DNA of 64,000 nucleotides from NCBI GenBank assembly GCA_037447655.1, contig JBBHKE010002497.1:119177-183176 (forward strand). The letters run 5' to 3'. The first letter of the stretch is position 1, and the number at the start of each line of letters is the position of its first letter. The stretch comes from Zygnema cylindricum (Eukaryota > Streptophyta > Zygnematophyceae > Zygnematales > Zygnemataceae). Positions 24,203-36,706 of this stretch are shown here, piece by piece. The position numbers were made by a program, and so were the translations under genes. The notes beneath the pieces are model-generated. The model saw only the letters and a list, made by a program, of their open reading frames with translations. It searched no databases and had not been told where the DNA came from.

Positions 24203-27200
24203 ATGGGGTACTCATCTTTCATGTTTGTCCTCCTACTTTGGTTCCCACTAGCCTTAGTGGATGGTGCGCAAGAATGTGGTGCGAATTTAGCGGGATATGT
24301 TTACACCCCGAATACCGATTTTTTTGGAGGAGTGCCGCTCTCGAAATCGAAATCGCGCACCGATCTTCGCATTTGCGGTCGAGCTTGCTCCAACAGCAAG
24401 AACTGCAAGGGCTTTGTCTTTGTGCAGGATAAGACAAAACCGGTTTCGGGAACTTGCTATTTTAAAAAGGAACTTGGGACAGCTATTTCGTCTGTCACTG
24501 CGAATTCGTATATTCCGTGCACACCGTCACCTCTGTCACGTGAGAGGATTTCGACTTTTGCTTTTTGACTTTTTGACTTTTGATTGTGTTTCAAGTTCTG
24601 TTGGATTTTGAGTTTGAGTTTGGTTTTGATTTGGTTTTGATTTTAATGAATTTAAAAGTTTGAGTTTGAAATTGAGTTTGATTTTTTAGATTCTTGGGAA
24701 CTTTAGACCGTGGTCTCTTATTTTTTTTTTGTTTTTTTGTTTTTTTTTTTTTTTTACTATTTTTTGCGTCAGCGACTGTTCTAGGACAGTTGTCTTCATT
24801 CTAATCTTTCTAAAAACACAAAAATGTGACTAAATAAACTGAATAAGCAAACAAATGAATAAATGCACAAATAACAAATATAACGTATTTCTGATTACCA
24901 ATTTGTTTTTTCTTCCATCAACTTTGTGGAAATGTTTTCCAAACAGCCATTTGTGGAGCGAGAGATGAGGGTTTCAAATTTTACCCCAACACCCTATTTA
25001 GGATGTCCAACTACAAAAACACAAAGGGTTCGACCGTCGACAAATGCATTTTGGAATGCCAGCTGGACCCAAAATGCAAAATGGTGGCTTTTGACAAAAT
25101 TGGGTCGTTTTGTTCTTTGAAGAAAAGGGTTCCAGAAGCGACAAATCCATATGCCGGTTCGGACGCCTGGGTCAAATGCGATTCTGGTGAGCTAAGAATT
25201 AGTTTGTTAATTAGCATTAACAGGAATTGATGTGGTATTTTTCTTGTTTATGTTCCTCTGTTTTTTAATTGCTGGTGTAGTGTTGTTTTCTCTAATTAAT
25301 AGGTTCTATGTTGCTAGAAACATTGAAAAACTGAAATTGAAACTGAAACTGAGACTGAACTGAAACTGAGACTGAACTGGAACTGAAATCGTTACATTTT
25401 TTTAAATAATCTTATTTATTATCGCTCAATTATTAACATTAAACACGTTTACCTGCTTTAATGTCAACATTTGAAATTTATTCGTTAGGTTCCTAGTACA
25501 GTTTTCCCCTCCAATAATTCTTGCAATATATATGTATATTATTTTTTTGTATACCTGTTTTGCCTCCAGCACACCAAATTACACAATTTCGAATTTTCTC
25601 ATCAAAAAAATCAAAAGCTTGTCGTAAAAACAGTCAGCCATATTTTTGAACACCTATGTCAATCTGCAACCTTTTCGCTTTTATTCGATTTCACTTTAAC
25701 ACTTTGCAATGGTTGTTATTGGTGTAATTCAACTAATGTCAAGTTTACCCATTTTAATTAACAGAACAAATTTTGTTTATACCCTTTTTTATGTGAATTT
25801 TAGGTCCTCAAACCTTCACAATCCTGCATTATAATGATGTCCATTCTCGCCTTCAGCCGGCCGACAATTCAGGAGTTTTATGTTCGGGATCCTTGGGTAA
25901 GCACTTCAACAATTTTAAGGTTCAATTTTTTCACTGTTTTCAATATTTAGTTTCAATATTCTGTTTTCACTGGCGAAGCTAGTAACTATTTTCCATTTGG
26001 TATTTAGTATTTTCACTAGTTGGTTTGTGAGACTTTCACCATATAAAATTTTATTATTTTCACTCATTATCAACGATTGTTCCTCAACATTAGGACAAGA
26101 TTTGGTCAGATTTGGCTAAAAGTAAAAACATTCCCTTTATTTCTTCTTTTTAAAGGATTTTTGCCAGATGAGACTTTTCTAGATTTTATATTTAATGTAA
26201 AGTTCTTAACTTTGATTTCGTTCAGTCCAAATCTACCCTACCTATCCAAAGTTCAAATCTAGATTGTTAAAATATAATTACTAACCATTTATCCAAAAGA
26301 GCAAATAATGAATTCAAGTTATTGACCTATTAAGAAATACTTCCCCATCTTCCGCCCCAAAACATTTTGTGCTTAGGACTTGATTGGGTTCAAACTTCTC
26401 CCCTTTCTCCCACTTACCACTATCCACATCATATCGCGTATTCCCTCCTCATATCCTTTCTACTACATTGTCGTTCATACTTTTGGTAGTCTAACCCTTC
26501 CTCTCCCTCTCTCCTTTCCCTCTCCCCCCTCTTCCTCCTTCCCCGCCCTTCCTCTCCCTCCCTCTCTCTCTCCCTGCTTTTCCTCCTTCCCGCCCTTCCT
26601 CTCCCTCTCCCTGCTTCTCCTCCTTCCCCACCCTTCCTCTCCCCCCCTCCTCGCTCTCATCCACACTATTCTCGTGTGCCAGACCTGTGCTACGGCGGGT
26701 TCGGCAAGATGGCGGCGACCGTGAAGGCGGCTCGCGCGGCGGGCCCGACTCTCGTATTGGACGCCGGCGACCAGTTCGTGGGAACGCTCTTCAGCTACTT
26801 CTACCGCGGCGACGAACTGCCGCGCCTTCAAAACGCGCTCGGCATCGACGTTATGGTAACCACTTTTGTCGGTTGGTCAACTGCTTTTGTTTCCATTCAT
26901 TGGACCTAGGTTTTGTTTTGTATTTTCGTAGGTTTACGATTGATTTTCTGTTTTGTTTCCTTGCAGACTCTAGGAAACCACGAATTCGACTACGGTCCGG
27001 CGGTGTTGGCCTCGTACATCAAGAATCTCACTTTCCCCGTTAGTACATGCAATGTGGTTCCGAAGCCCAACAGCGAACTGTACGGTCTGGTCAAGCCCGG
27101 TCCGCTTGTACTGAAGCTGAAGATGCCGGCCGGTAATATCGTGAAAGTGGGAATTGTCGCGTGGACCATTCCGACTACCGCCCAGCTTTCCAGTCCGGGT

Positions 27201-30200
27201 CCCAATATCGACTTTCTGCCGCTGGTTTCTTCCGTCCAGGCGTGCGTGGACCAGCTCCAGGCGACTGGAATCAACACTATTATTGGTTTGGGACACGCGG
27301 GTTTGCAGGACGACGGCGATACTCTGGTGGCCGCCAGCGTGAGAGGTTAGTACGAAATTTTACCGCTTATTGTTGTTAGAGTTCGTACTTATTAGCGTTG
27401 ACACTTTCTTAGCATTAACCACACTAAATTTTGTTACACACTTTGAGTCATTGTGTGCACACTTAACTAAATAGTGTGAGTTAGAGTGATTAACTCTACG
27501 AGCGCTTTGCTATGTACCGTACTATAAGTACAAAGTCTGAAAAGTGCGAAAAAATAGGAAAATCTCTGTGGCCACTACGCATTATAATCGTATTGTATGC
27601 GACAAAAAAAGTAGTAAACTACAGTACTGTACCTGTCCAGTGGAGGGAAACCAAGTATATCGTGTACAATTGTTTAGCACTTTTGGACTATGTACTGTAT
27701 GGCATAAATGTAATCTGGACGTGTACTTTTCCTTAGAAACAGTACTCTGCCAAAACGCCATCCGAGCCTTAGTGGAATCTGGACAGTGGATTCCTTTAGT
27801 GGAATTTTGCCTTCTGGCTTCGAAGCGCGATCTCTCCCTCTCCCTCTCCCTCTCCCTCTCCCCCTCCCCCCAGTGCGCCTTTCACCCTAATGTACCTGTG
27901 TACCTTAATGTACTTGCCAAAACTCGATTGGGTTCTGACCAAAGTATGTAGGGTGTACTGCTACGTGAAAATTGTTGGCTTTAAAAAAAAATACGTTGTT
28001 CTTCGACTTTGAATCTATATGACTTGTTAAGATTAGTAGAATCGGAGGATAAAAAGGACGATTCCAATAAAGGGAATGGTGAGCCGACCAAGATTTGGAC
28101 CTGGGACCTATCGCTTAAGCTGTGAATGCACTAACGACTGTGCCACCAGCTCATATATTGATACTAGCGGTCCAATTATAATAGGTTTTTAGTGTGGATA
28201 TTTCCACAAATCCTTGTATGTCACGTATGTCAACTCGACTAATAGATTATCTTAAAGACTTGTATGGCATGGAGTAGAATTTGACGAACTTATTTGGAAG
28301 TGTAGGAAATTAGAATGTAATAGCATTGTCGATGTCTAAGAAACTTGCGTGGGTCTTTGGAACTCTTCTTGTTATGTTTCAATGCAACGAATTCGGGAAT
28401 TTTACAAATGTTGGACTTACAATGTATGGGGTCATTAACTTATTAGCCACTTTGATGCGTTATTATATAGGCATTGACCTCGTCATCGGTTCACATAGTC
28501 ACACTTTCCTTTACAACGGAACGGGCCCCGTTTTGAACATAAACAACCTCTTGACTCGTGACATTCCCACATTCCCGGAATACACTTACCCCTATCCGGT
28601 TAAGGCCACATATGACTCCTCTGTGGTGGTGCCCTACTACCAAGCCTACTACGCCTCCAAGTGAGTGGTGGAGATTTCATGATTGGATTCTAATTTGAGA
28701 CTTGTTGTTCTTGTTATGACCTTTTCTAAAGCTAGTGGTGTACGACCATTTTAGAAATTGTTTTCTCTAATGCTCTCACACAAAATATTGACATAGGACT
28801 TAGAATTGAATATTGGGTATTTTGTCACCGGCGATATGGATCGTTGTTTTTTGTTTCATTTTGGCATGAAGGTGTTTCGAAGTAACATGGCCCTTACTTC
28901 TGTATCAGTTTCTGAATGTGCTTACACTTTCCGGTGGCATTTTTTGTTGGTTGTTTGGGCAGGTATATGGGAAATATTTCAGTGACTTTTGATTCGTCCG
29001 GTAATTTGATTGCCAAATCTGGATATCCCATTTTACTGGGAGGGAAGAATAGTGAAAATAATGTTGCCCCGGATGCTGACATGGATGCCATTGTGAACAC
29101 TTTGGCGGCTCCTCTTGCTGCCTTCCGATCGACAGTTGTTGGAACTGCAGCTGTCTTCCTGGATGGTGTGAGAAGCCAAGTCCGGACAATGGAAACGAAC
29201 CTCGGAAACCTCATCTGTGTAAGTCTTCATCGTACAACATCTTATGTCTAATATTTAAAATCGGTAATCGGTATCTGCGGTTGTGTTTTGGTTCTTCCTC
29301 GTCCAAATTCTCTCCAAAAGTTGTGAAATTTGTAAATGACAATCAATAATTTGTAAGTTTCAACAATCGATACTGACAATGTGGCTATTGTACCTTCTTC
29401 AGGACGCTTTGATCTGGAGCTTAAAACAAAATCCATCTTTCGAGGCGACCTATGGCCCAGTTAACATTGCCTTCCAAAATGGCGGCGGCATCCGCAGTCC
29501 CATCAACGCGGGTCCTGTGACTGTGGAGAATGTTCTGGCTGTGTTGCCGTTCGGCAATGTTCTCACTGTAAAGAAGGTGACAGGAGTACAACTGAGGAGT
29601 ATAATCGCAGCATCTGCTAACAAGTACAATCCTGGCTCTCCAAGTGGAGGTTTCTTGCAGGTGCGTTTTCCTGTCTTGGAAATTATGTCAATATCATTCA
29701 TAGTCATCCATTGTCATAGACATCGCCTAACTCCTTAATGTACTGTAGAACGAATCAAATTTCAACCTACAAGCCTGTTATTATAATGAAATTTTTTTCT
29801 ACTCTCTCAGGTCGCCGGAGTCTACTATGCTTTTGATACCAGCCTTCCTGTCGGCTCCCGATTACTCGAGGCAAAATTGTTAAACCCCGTAACCAAATGT
29901 CTTACCCCGATTGTCGACACCGATTATTACAATGTTGCTGTGAACGACTTCACCGGAAACGGTGGTGATGACTTCGCCGATTTTAAGGCTGCCATCCCCG
30001 TTTTCCCTTCGGGCCGTGTAATGAACGAAATTGTGGCTGACTATATTAACGCGACTTCACCTGCGAACCCGGTTGTCGAGGGAAGAATTCGTAATGTTAA
30101 CGGAGCTCAAGAAACATATACTCCAGTACCAATTTGCTCTTCATCCCAAACATGCTCTCTCACAACCACTTCTTACACTTGTGGTATGTCTGTAAAAAAT

Positions 30201-30490
30201 CATTTTGTGAATCGCTTTTTTTAGATATGGAATGTCGATGTTGTTTGAGTAAATATTTGTAGCATTGGTAGTTATAAACTGTCTTCATGTGGTTGCGTTC
30301 AGTTGCTATACCAAAGGCCAATAAAGAACTCTAAAAAAGCCCTAAAAAACTTTGGCAACCAAATGTTTTATGATTTAGACCAATCACTTATGGAATGCAA
30401 TTGGTGTTTTACTAACTGACGGCTAATGGTCTAATGTCAACTTACTTACCAATTCCTATTTTTTTTTGTTTTTTCTTTGCAGCGCCATAA
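24203..30490 (+). CDS. Secreted 5'-nucleotidase with two N-terminal PAN/Apple domains (intact copy)
   Basis: Predicted to hydrolyse extracellular nucleoside 5'-phosphates. Ten exons join in frame to 768 aa: 24203-24539, 24947-25186, 25804-25896, 26683-26855, 26967-27345, 28471-28660, 28963-29218, 29403-29660, 29811-30183, 30483-30490. A signal peptide (MGYSSFMFVLLLWFPLALVD) comes first. Two Cys-rich PAN/Apple modules follow: exon 1 (CGRACSNSKNCKGFVF) and exon 2 (ICGARDEGFKFYPNTLFRMS, DKCILECQLDPKCKMVAFD). The metallophosphoesterase follows with ILHYNDVHSR, DAGDQFVGT, TLGNHEFDYG, IIGLGHAG and GSHSHTFLYNG. The C-terminal nucleotide-binding domain has NLGNLIC, NGGGIRSP, LPFGNVLTV and GNGGDDF. 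Dinuclear-site Asp, His and Asn residues and the substrate Arg of GGGIR are present. The C-terminus is ...SYTCAP with no hydrophobic tail, so a GPI anchor is unlikely. Start ATG is in a good context (aaccATGGGG). Confidence 0.93.
26495..26660. repeat. CT-rich pyrimidine tract before nucleotidase exon 4
   Basis: Impure TCCCTCTC/TTCCTCC repeats for ~165 bp, ending 20-25 bp upstream of the exon 4 acceptor (26681-26682). It effectively forms an extended polypyrimidine tract. A cleaner TCTCCC run lies at about 27830-27870 in intron 5. Confidence 0.8.
28081..28152 (-). repeat. tRNA-like sequence (SINE head or tRNA pseudogene) in nucleotidase intron 5
   Basis: On the minus strand the 72 nt begin GAGCTGG and end TCGGCTC, which pair over seven positions with two G-T pairs. 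A D-arm GCAC/GTGC stem follows, and a T-arm CCAGG / loop TCCAAAT / CTTGG. The box-A-like TGGCACAGTCGTTAG and box-B-like GGTCCAAATCT are present. The anticodon arm does not fold well, so a working tRNA is unlikely. The same sequence with a single base change is at 48445-48516. Confidence 0.55.
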
Positions 30491-31100
30491 ATTACAATGG
30501 TTTTCAATGTCCACTAAGTATGATTTATCTCTTCTTACCATCGACTATTTGGGGTCAATAAAGTCGATAATAAATAAATGAGGGATTATGTCTATAGTTT
30601 TACTTAGTTGACGATATCTTAGACAATTAAGTCGCATATTTTTTTTGGCCAGCCTATGTTTTGTTTTTTGACAATGAGAGTTTTACTTACATATAAAAAC
30701 ATGACGTGCAAGCTCAATGAGTGTGCAGACGATGAGTGCATGTGTTATGTTATCTCCCCTGTCCCTTTCTTTATTTGAACGATTGTTTGTGTAAATGCAT
30801 TTTTTTTTCTGTCATTTTCTAGTTGCAACCCAATTCAAAAACTAGCAAGTAAATTACTCCGGGTTATTTTTTTGATAAATGCAAGATGTTGGTTTCTGGA
30901 TACGGAGAAAGGAAAGTGGATATACATGAGAAATTTGACACGTAATGTGGTTGAGAAAACTTTTTTTGGGGACCTATGTCTTGTTATTCGTTGCACAAAT
31001 GTTGGTGTTTTGCATTTGACATAATTTGTCATCAACTGATGTTTGTGGATGAACATTTTTAAACACGATCTTACCGAGCAAACTGGTTAAAATCTGCTTT
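30491..31100 (+). other. 3' UTR and downstream flank of the intact nucleotidase gene
   Basis: Contains an overlapping AATAAATAAATG motif at about 30572 that could serve as poly(A) signal. Much of this segment has a recognisable diverged counterpart at 60751-61310, which marks the right part of the duplicated unit. Confidence 0.6.
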
Positions 31101-33840
31101 GAAAGTTGTTACTCCAAATTCATTTTAATTTTTACAGACAAGATTACAACGAGAAGCTAACTGATAAGTAGACGTTTTTACCTTGAGATTCATCCACTCC
31201 ACTTGGAATCTAACAACCTTGCATCGACAATTGACAATTTTCAACAATTGATTGTTGACTATTGTTGCCTATTAATAGAGCGATCGGCATTCAAGTGGAT
31301 AAGGTTAAATCACTCTTTCTTGACAAGTTCAGGCTTTTTGAACAACTGATTGGAAATTTGACTGTACTTTTTATTTTTTAAGTATCTAAACTTGATATCT
31401 TTGACCCATAAAATTAGAATTAAAAATTTCCCAAACGTTCATAAACATAGGTAATCCGCACATGCATAGTACACGGCGTATCTCTGTTAGTGTTACTGTA
31501 TTAGTGCTTCTTCTCTCCACCGAAGGGTGAGTTTCTATCAGCTAAAAAGTGGGGCACTGTAGCTTCTTACCGATTGCCAATGTGTACCTCTGTTTGACCT
31601 ACCGACAATCAATATATATTGGTTTCGTAGTTCATATGTACGGTTCCAAGCTATCGAAATGTATTGAAAATATTTACCGATAACGATATATTGTAGTTTA
31701 TCGATCGCCTTCACGACAACGATAATCAAAACATCGGATATCGGATGTATGGCAAAGGTCACAATCGGGTACTCGATCCGTACCCGGCCGGCCGCGTCGG
31801 ATCCGGAACGGAGTCGGGTGCCAAATTCTGGGGGCCGGCCGGAATCGGCTGGGTGATTCATTTTTTTTTTTTTAAATCGGGTACGTCCGGTTAAGTAAAA
31901 AACAAAAAAATTGAAGGTTTCGTAGGTACGTACCACTACGGTACAGTACTGTGTTGTCCATACTATCCAACATTATTGTACTTTATACTCCTTTTATCGT
32001 GGAAGAAAACACTAATTTTGTACTGATTCGCATACGCGTAGTCTCTAGAAATGGAGTTCAGGTTAACTTTGGTTAACTTTTTTTTTCTTCTTAAACGCGG
32101 GTACCGGGTTACCGGGTAACAATTTAGGCGCGTGACATAACCCGGCCGAATTTGGGGTGTTCAGATTTTGATAAAAAAAATGTCGGATTCGGATTGTTGA
32201 AAATTTGACTTTTGTGACCTCTGATCTATGGCGATAGGAAGTTAGCCGATACACAACACTAGGGGTACCTATAACCGATAATCGTCAGTAACCGATATAT
32301 TTCCGGGTTCGGATGATTGCGAGTGAGTTTTGCCACTTGTCACTCCGTACTTAGAGAAATCTGAGAGAAAAAAATATTTTGCGTCTCAATTTTTTTCGCC
32401 TGTTTCAAATAGCGACAACCAATACCAAGTAGAACCCTATGAACATAAATTAGCATGGTAAAAAAAAAAAACAAAAAATTTTGTATTTTTTTTCAACTTC
32501 TGTCTTTATATCTGTTTTGTCAAGCTCGTGTGCGGTTTTGGCACACCTTCACTTTTCCAGGATTTATGGGCCTTTTCAACCTTGTACCATCACCAGTGTA
32601 CGGAAACGGAGGCGCGTAACTCCGGAACGTTTCTCTGTATCCCCAATACTGAGCGCAACGCACTTGAGTTCACGCCTAACGGAGGTTGGACCGCAAAGTA
32701 GCTCCGTCTCAAAGATGGCAGTTCCGTTGCTTGGGACTAGTTTCCACCAACCCTAGTGAAGGGTACATTGTGGAATTCAACGTAACTTTAGGGATTGTTA
32801 TTTAGATTATGCTGTTAGGAGTCAGTAGGACTTCAGTTTAGGTTCAACCGACCTAGGGTCCATTAATGAACTTAGGTCAAAGTTTGGCGTTTTCCCGTCA
32901 TTTCAGTACTTTGTCATCTAATAGTGGAACCAACTATGACTTTCGGCCGCGGATCTAGCCGCAGTTGGGAGTATAACTTTCAGCCCCATATGTAGTACGG
33001 ATTGATTCGTCCTATGTCAGTTCAATTGCATCTGCTCTTCGCTGATTGGCTAGTGGCATGACGTTGACCTTTTGTACCTCCAACCGGACAAACTTTGATG
33101 TATAAGGAACTTGGGTCCAAAGGAGACAGGTTGCTTTTCGATACTGTCTCCTTAGAAAACCCCCCCAGGAAATTCCAAGCAAACCTTCTATTGGAGAACT
33201 TTTGGCTTGCGTGTTTGGACTCTATTGCCATCTCTGTTTTGAAATTTGTCTTTTTGTGGGAATCGTAGTTCGGGCGGGTAGTTGGCACTATCCCTCCTAT
33301 TGGGCGATTCTGGCTTTTTGCTGCTTGAAACTGAGAAGAGTCTTGCCGGATCCGAGCCGAGGAACCCGAGGGGTAAAGGAGGATCTTACCTGGTTTCGGT
33401 ACCATTGGGGGAGAGGTCGTCTCTGCTCTGTGTCATCGTTTATTGCCGGGGTATGTTTAGCTTGCTTTGCCATTATTCATAATTGCACCTTTTATTCTAT
33501 TTTCTGGGGCAACGTGATATTGTTAAATCTGAAACAAGCTATTATCTTTGATTGTTTATTATATTTCTGCGTGGAAGTTCATCTGGGTACTCATTGAGCG
33601 TCCCTTTTTGCTCCGAAGGTATTGAGATCGGAGGGGATTTTTGGCATCTCTAGGACGTTAAGAGGGGTTTTGAGTAGCATTTGTTCGGCTTTCGGCGGAT
33701 TAGCACAGTACTGAAAAGCCACCTGTCTCCTCGGATCACGGGGGGAAGGAGCTTCAGTTTTTGGTACATTACTTTCCTAAGAGGAGTTAGAGTTCCATTT
33801 CCAGTAAGGTCCCCTTCCCGACATCCATCACTCAAAGGGA
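31101..33840. other. Repeat-rich intergenic region, no gene recognised
   Basis: 31.5-32.3 kb has runs of cgata/taccgg words and ends in GATACACAACAC-TA near 32263, reminiscent of the right end of the 8189-9014 element. The matching left end could not be placed. 32.3-33.8 kb has open readings on both strands with no motif I recognise. Confidence 0.35.
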
Positions 33841-33849
33841 GGGGGAGAG

Positions 33850-34316
33850 GCCCCAGAGAAGGGAACTCCGGATATCGGATCCGAAGATCAGGGTAGACAG
33901 GAGACGTTCCTACAGGAAGAAGGGTCTCAGATGTCAGAGGAATCTGTCCCATTGGTGTCTGTCTCTAATTCTCCGGCTAAGGAACCATCTGGGGCACCCG
34001 CTCCTCCACCTCCACCTAGCCTGACTCCCGAGCAGTTCCCATCTTTGGCCGAGGCCCCCAGGCCCAGGCCGAGGAGAGGAAGAAGTCGTCTCCTACTGCT
34101 CGCAGGAAAGGGTTAGCTCAAAAGGAACTGTTCTCGGGTCACTTCTCAGAAGTTGGTTTCCATACCCGGTTTAAGGTGCCCAGGGCTGAAATCCTGATAG
34201 ACCTTGAGATTTTAGCTGATCCTCATCGGCCTGGTAGAAAGGAACTCCTTGCCCTTCACAATCTGCATGAGTTGAATTTAAAGAAGGAGTTAGTTCAGAG
34301 GGTAGCTTGCACAAAT
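33850..34316 (+). pseudogene. Proline-rich open fragments upstream of copia pol
   Basis: Two overlapping plus-strand frames. The first reads a Pro-rich segment (PPPPPSLTPEQFPSLAEAPR) and then the second continues with KKSSPTARRKGLAQKELFSG and LHELNLKKELVQRVACTN. Composition is like a Gag or LINE ORF1 leader, but no zinc knuckle or capsid motif is seen. Its link to the copia pol 200 bp downstream is not shown. Confidence 0.3.
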
Positions 34317-34525
34317 TGAGCTCGGGTAGTCCGGCCGAAGTGGGAGGGGTAGTGGAGATTTTGAGCAGTTCCTCCGAAGGCAGTTCTTCTCAGTCTGTAC
34401 TGGACCGATCCAGGAGGGTGCCACCTTCACGCTCTCATACCACTCAAGATAGTGCTACCAGTAGGCAGCCTCGAGGCCGAACAACTTCCCGGGCTCGGGC
34501 TGGAGAAGGCATCAACAGGAGACGC

Positions 34526-36046
34526 CCAAGGTTTCTAAGCTGTCACACCCAAGTGAGCCACAAAAATATCTGGATGCAGTGAACACTCCGGAGAACAAAC
34601 CGTGGATCATTGCTTTTAATGAGGAGATGGCTTCCATTATGGAGGCAAACACTTGGGAGCTGGTGGACCGCCCACCAGACAGAAAACCAATAGGATCTAA
34701 GTGGGTTTTCAAACTTAAACTGAATCCTGACAATACTATTGAGAAATACAAGGCTCGGCTAGTAGCTAAAGGGAATACACAGAAGGAGGGGATTGATTAT
34801 GAGGAGACCTTTGCTCCTGTAGTCAGATTCCCATCAGTCCAAATTCTCCTAAGCGGCAGTGGAAGACATGGAGGTTCATCAGATGGACATAAAAATTGCT
34901 TTCTTTGATGGAGAACTTGAAGAAGAGATCTTCATGAAGCAGCCAAAGGGGTTTTTGGAAAAGGGTGATGAGAACAAAGTATGCAGGTTAATAAAGTCAC
35001 TGTATGGACCGAAACAGGCTCCAAGGCAATGAAACAAGAAATTGGATGAATTTCTGACCGGACTTGGATATATAAGGATAAGCTCAGATCACTCAATTTA
35101 CTTGTTTGAAAATGAGGAAGGGGTTATCTTTATTGCAGTGTATGTTGATGATTTACTTGTTTTAAGTCGGTCATTAGAAAAGATAAGTAAGTTGAAAAAA
35201 GACTTAAAGGGGCGGTTTGATATGAAGGACTTAGGAGAGGCTAAATATATCTTAGGAATTCAAATGGAAAGGAATGGGGGGGAAAGAATCATCAGATTAA
35301 CACAAAAAGAGGCAATAGCAAATATATTAGAAAAATTCCAAATGGAGAAAGGCAATTGTTGCTCTACAATAATATAGTTGAAGAAAGTGAGTTAGGGGAG
35401 CTTGGAGGAAGGGATTCAGATCTTAGACAATCAAATGAGTCAATAAGAGGAAACATTCATAAGAGGTATTCCATATAGACATGTTGTAGGCAGTCTGATT
35501 TACTTTATGAACTGCACTAGGCGTGATATTGCAACGGCCGTTGGAATTCTGAGTAGGAGTCTTAATGATCCTAGAAAGAGAGATTGGGAGGCAACAAAGA
35601 GAGTCATGAGATATCTTGTGGGAACTCAGGATTTGTCGCTGCATTTGGGTGGGGACAATATTGATATCGCTATATGGAGTGATGCAAGTTATGGGGATGC
35701 TCAGATGGGGAGATGCACTTCTGGATATGTATTCTATGTTGGAAATGGTGCTTGTTGTTGGAATATTAAGCAACAAAAGGTAATTGCTAAGTCCACCATG
35801 GAGGCTGGATATATGGCCTCTAGTTCAGCATTGAAAGAGCTAATGTGGGTTAAGTCACTGTTGCAAGAACTTGGTTTCATGAAGGTTGGGAGACAGAAAA
35901 TATTTTGTGATAATCAGGCTGCAATAGCTATTGCAAAAAATCCAAAACATCACTTTAAAGCAAAACATATGGATATAAGATTAAGCTTTGTGAGGGAAAA
36001 ATTAGAGAACAAAATGATTAGTTTGGAATATAAGCCAGATAGGTAG
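34526..36046 (+). pseudogene. Ty1/copia pol fragment: reverse transcriptase and RNase H
   Basis: Ordered copia blocks: [79 protein letters not shown], the catalytic YVDDLL, GRFDMKDLGEAKYILGIQM, then YRHVVGSLIYFMNCTRRDIA, WSDASYG and KSTMEAGYMA. The RNase H DNQAAIA and KHMDIRLSFVREKL close the domain. It is broken by a frameshift near 34850, an in-frame stop after APRQ near 35030 and another frameshift near 35375. The upstream integrase and protease are not visible. It ends five bases before an LTR that starts at 36051. Confidence 0.9.
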
Positions 36047-36050
36047 ATGG

Positions 36051-36531
36051 TGTTATAAGGTTACAAAAAAGTGTACAATATTGTTAGAGGCAAGGCTGCT
36101 GTGGTTGCGGTTCCAGAGCAGCGCAGCAGCACGCCAGAGTAGCACAGAAAAGCAACGTAGCAACTTAGTACCATAGTATAGCAACGCAGCGTAGCAGCAT
36201 AGCAACGCCGCAGAATGTAGATAGATATGCATAGTTCTAGAAGGATAGTTTGGATAGATCTCGGTGGACCGTGCAGTCCACGTGTACATGTGTATAGTAC
36301 TGGGCCGACCAGCGGATGGATAGTTTAAATAGTAAAGTAGACCTAGTCAAGAGCAGACTCTTTGAGTAGACCTTCGCAACGAGTTTTCAACTTGTAATCT
36401 TTCTTCCGATTAATAAAGCTTCACCTTTATTTGTGAGTGATGTGTGCTCTTGCTGCTGCTACGGGGAGATCTTTGGATTCCTTCCGCTATGCATTATCGT
36501 GTGTTGTGGGTTACCATTTTGTCCTTTTACA
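36051..36531 (+). repeat. Retrotransposon LTR (about 481 bp)
   Basis: Begins TGTTATAAGG right after a purine-rich tract (agataggtagatgg) that follows the pol stop codon, and ends ...ccttttaca just before a PBS-like site. Internally it has a tttaaatag TATA-like box and a taataaagc poly(A)-like signal near 36410. A second LTR copy was not found in the window. Confidence 0.7.
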
Positions 36532-36533
36532 TT

Positions 36534-36546
36534 TGTATCGGAGCCA
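36534..36546 (+). promoter_or_regulatory. Primer-binding-site-like sequence after the LTR
   Basis: TGTATCGGAGCC resembles the plant tRNA-iMet PBS (TGGTATCAGAGC) with one base missing and one changed. It lies two bases past the LTR end, as expected for the 5' side of an element. Confidence 0.5.
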
Positions 36547-36706
36547 TCCCTCGTGACTCGACAACATGGGAAAACACGGCATATCTACTACGGAAATGTC
36601 AGCGCAGGTTCTTCGGGAGTTGGAAAACGTCAGATTATAGAATGTTCAATTGAGTAACACCGTCGCAACCTTATAATCTCGTCTTGGTGAAACACCTCAT
36701 GGAGGA

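Noticed and set aside
28081-28152. A functional tRNA gene
   Set aside because: The anticodon stem does not pair and box B departs from consensus, so it is listed as a tRNA-like repeat.
28326-28664. A 112-residue open reading starting with Met across intron 5 and exon 6, found in both nucleotidase copies
   Set aside because: Only the part after 28471 is exon 6. The upstream part is intron sequence kept open by the near identity of the two copies; phases require the acceptor at 28469-28470.
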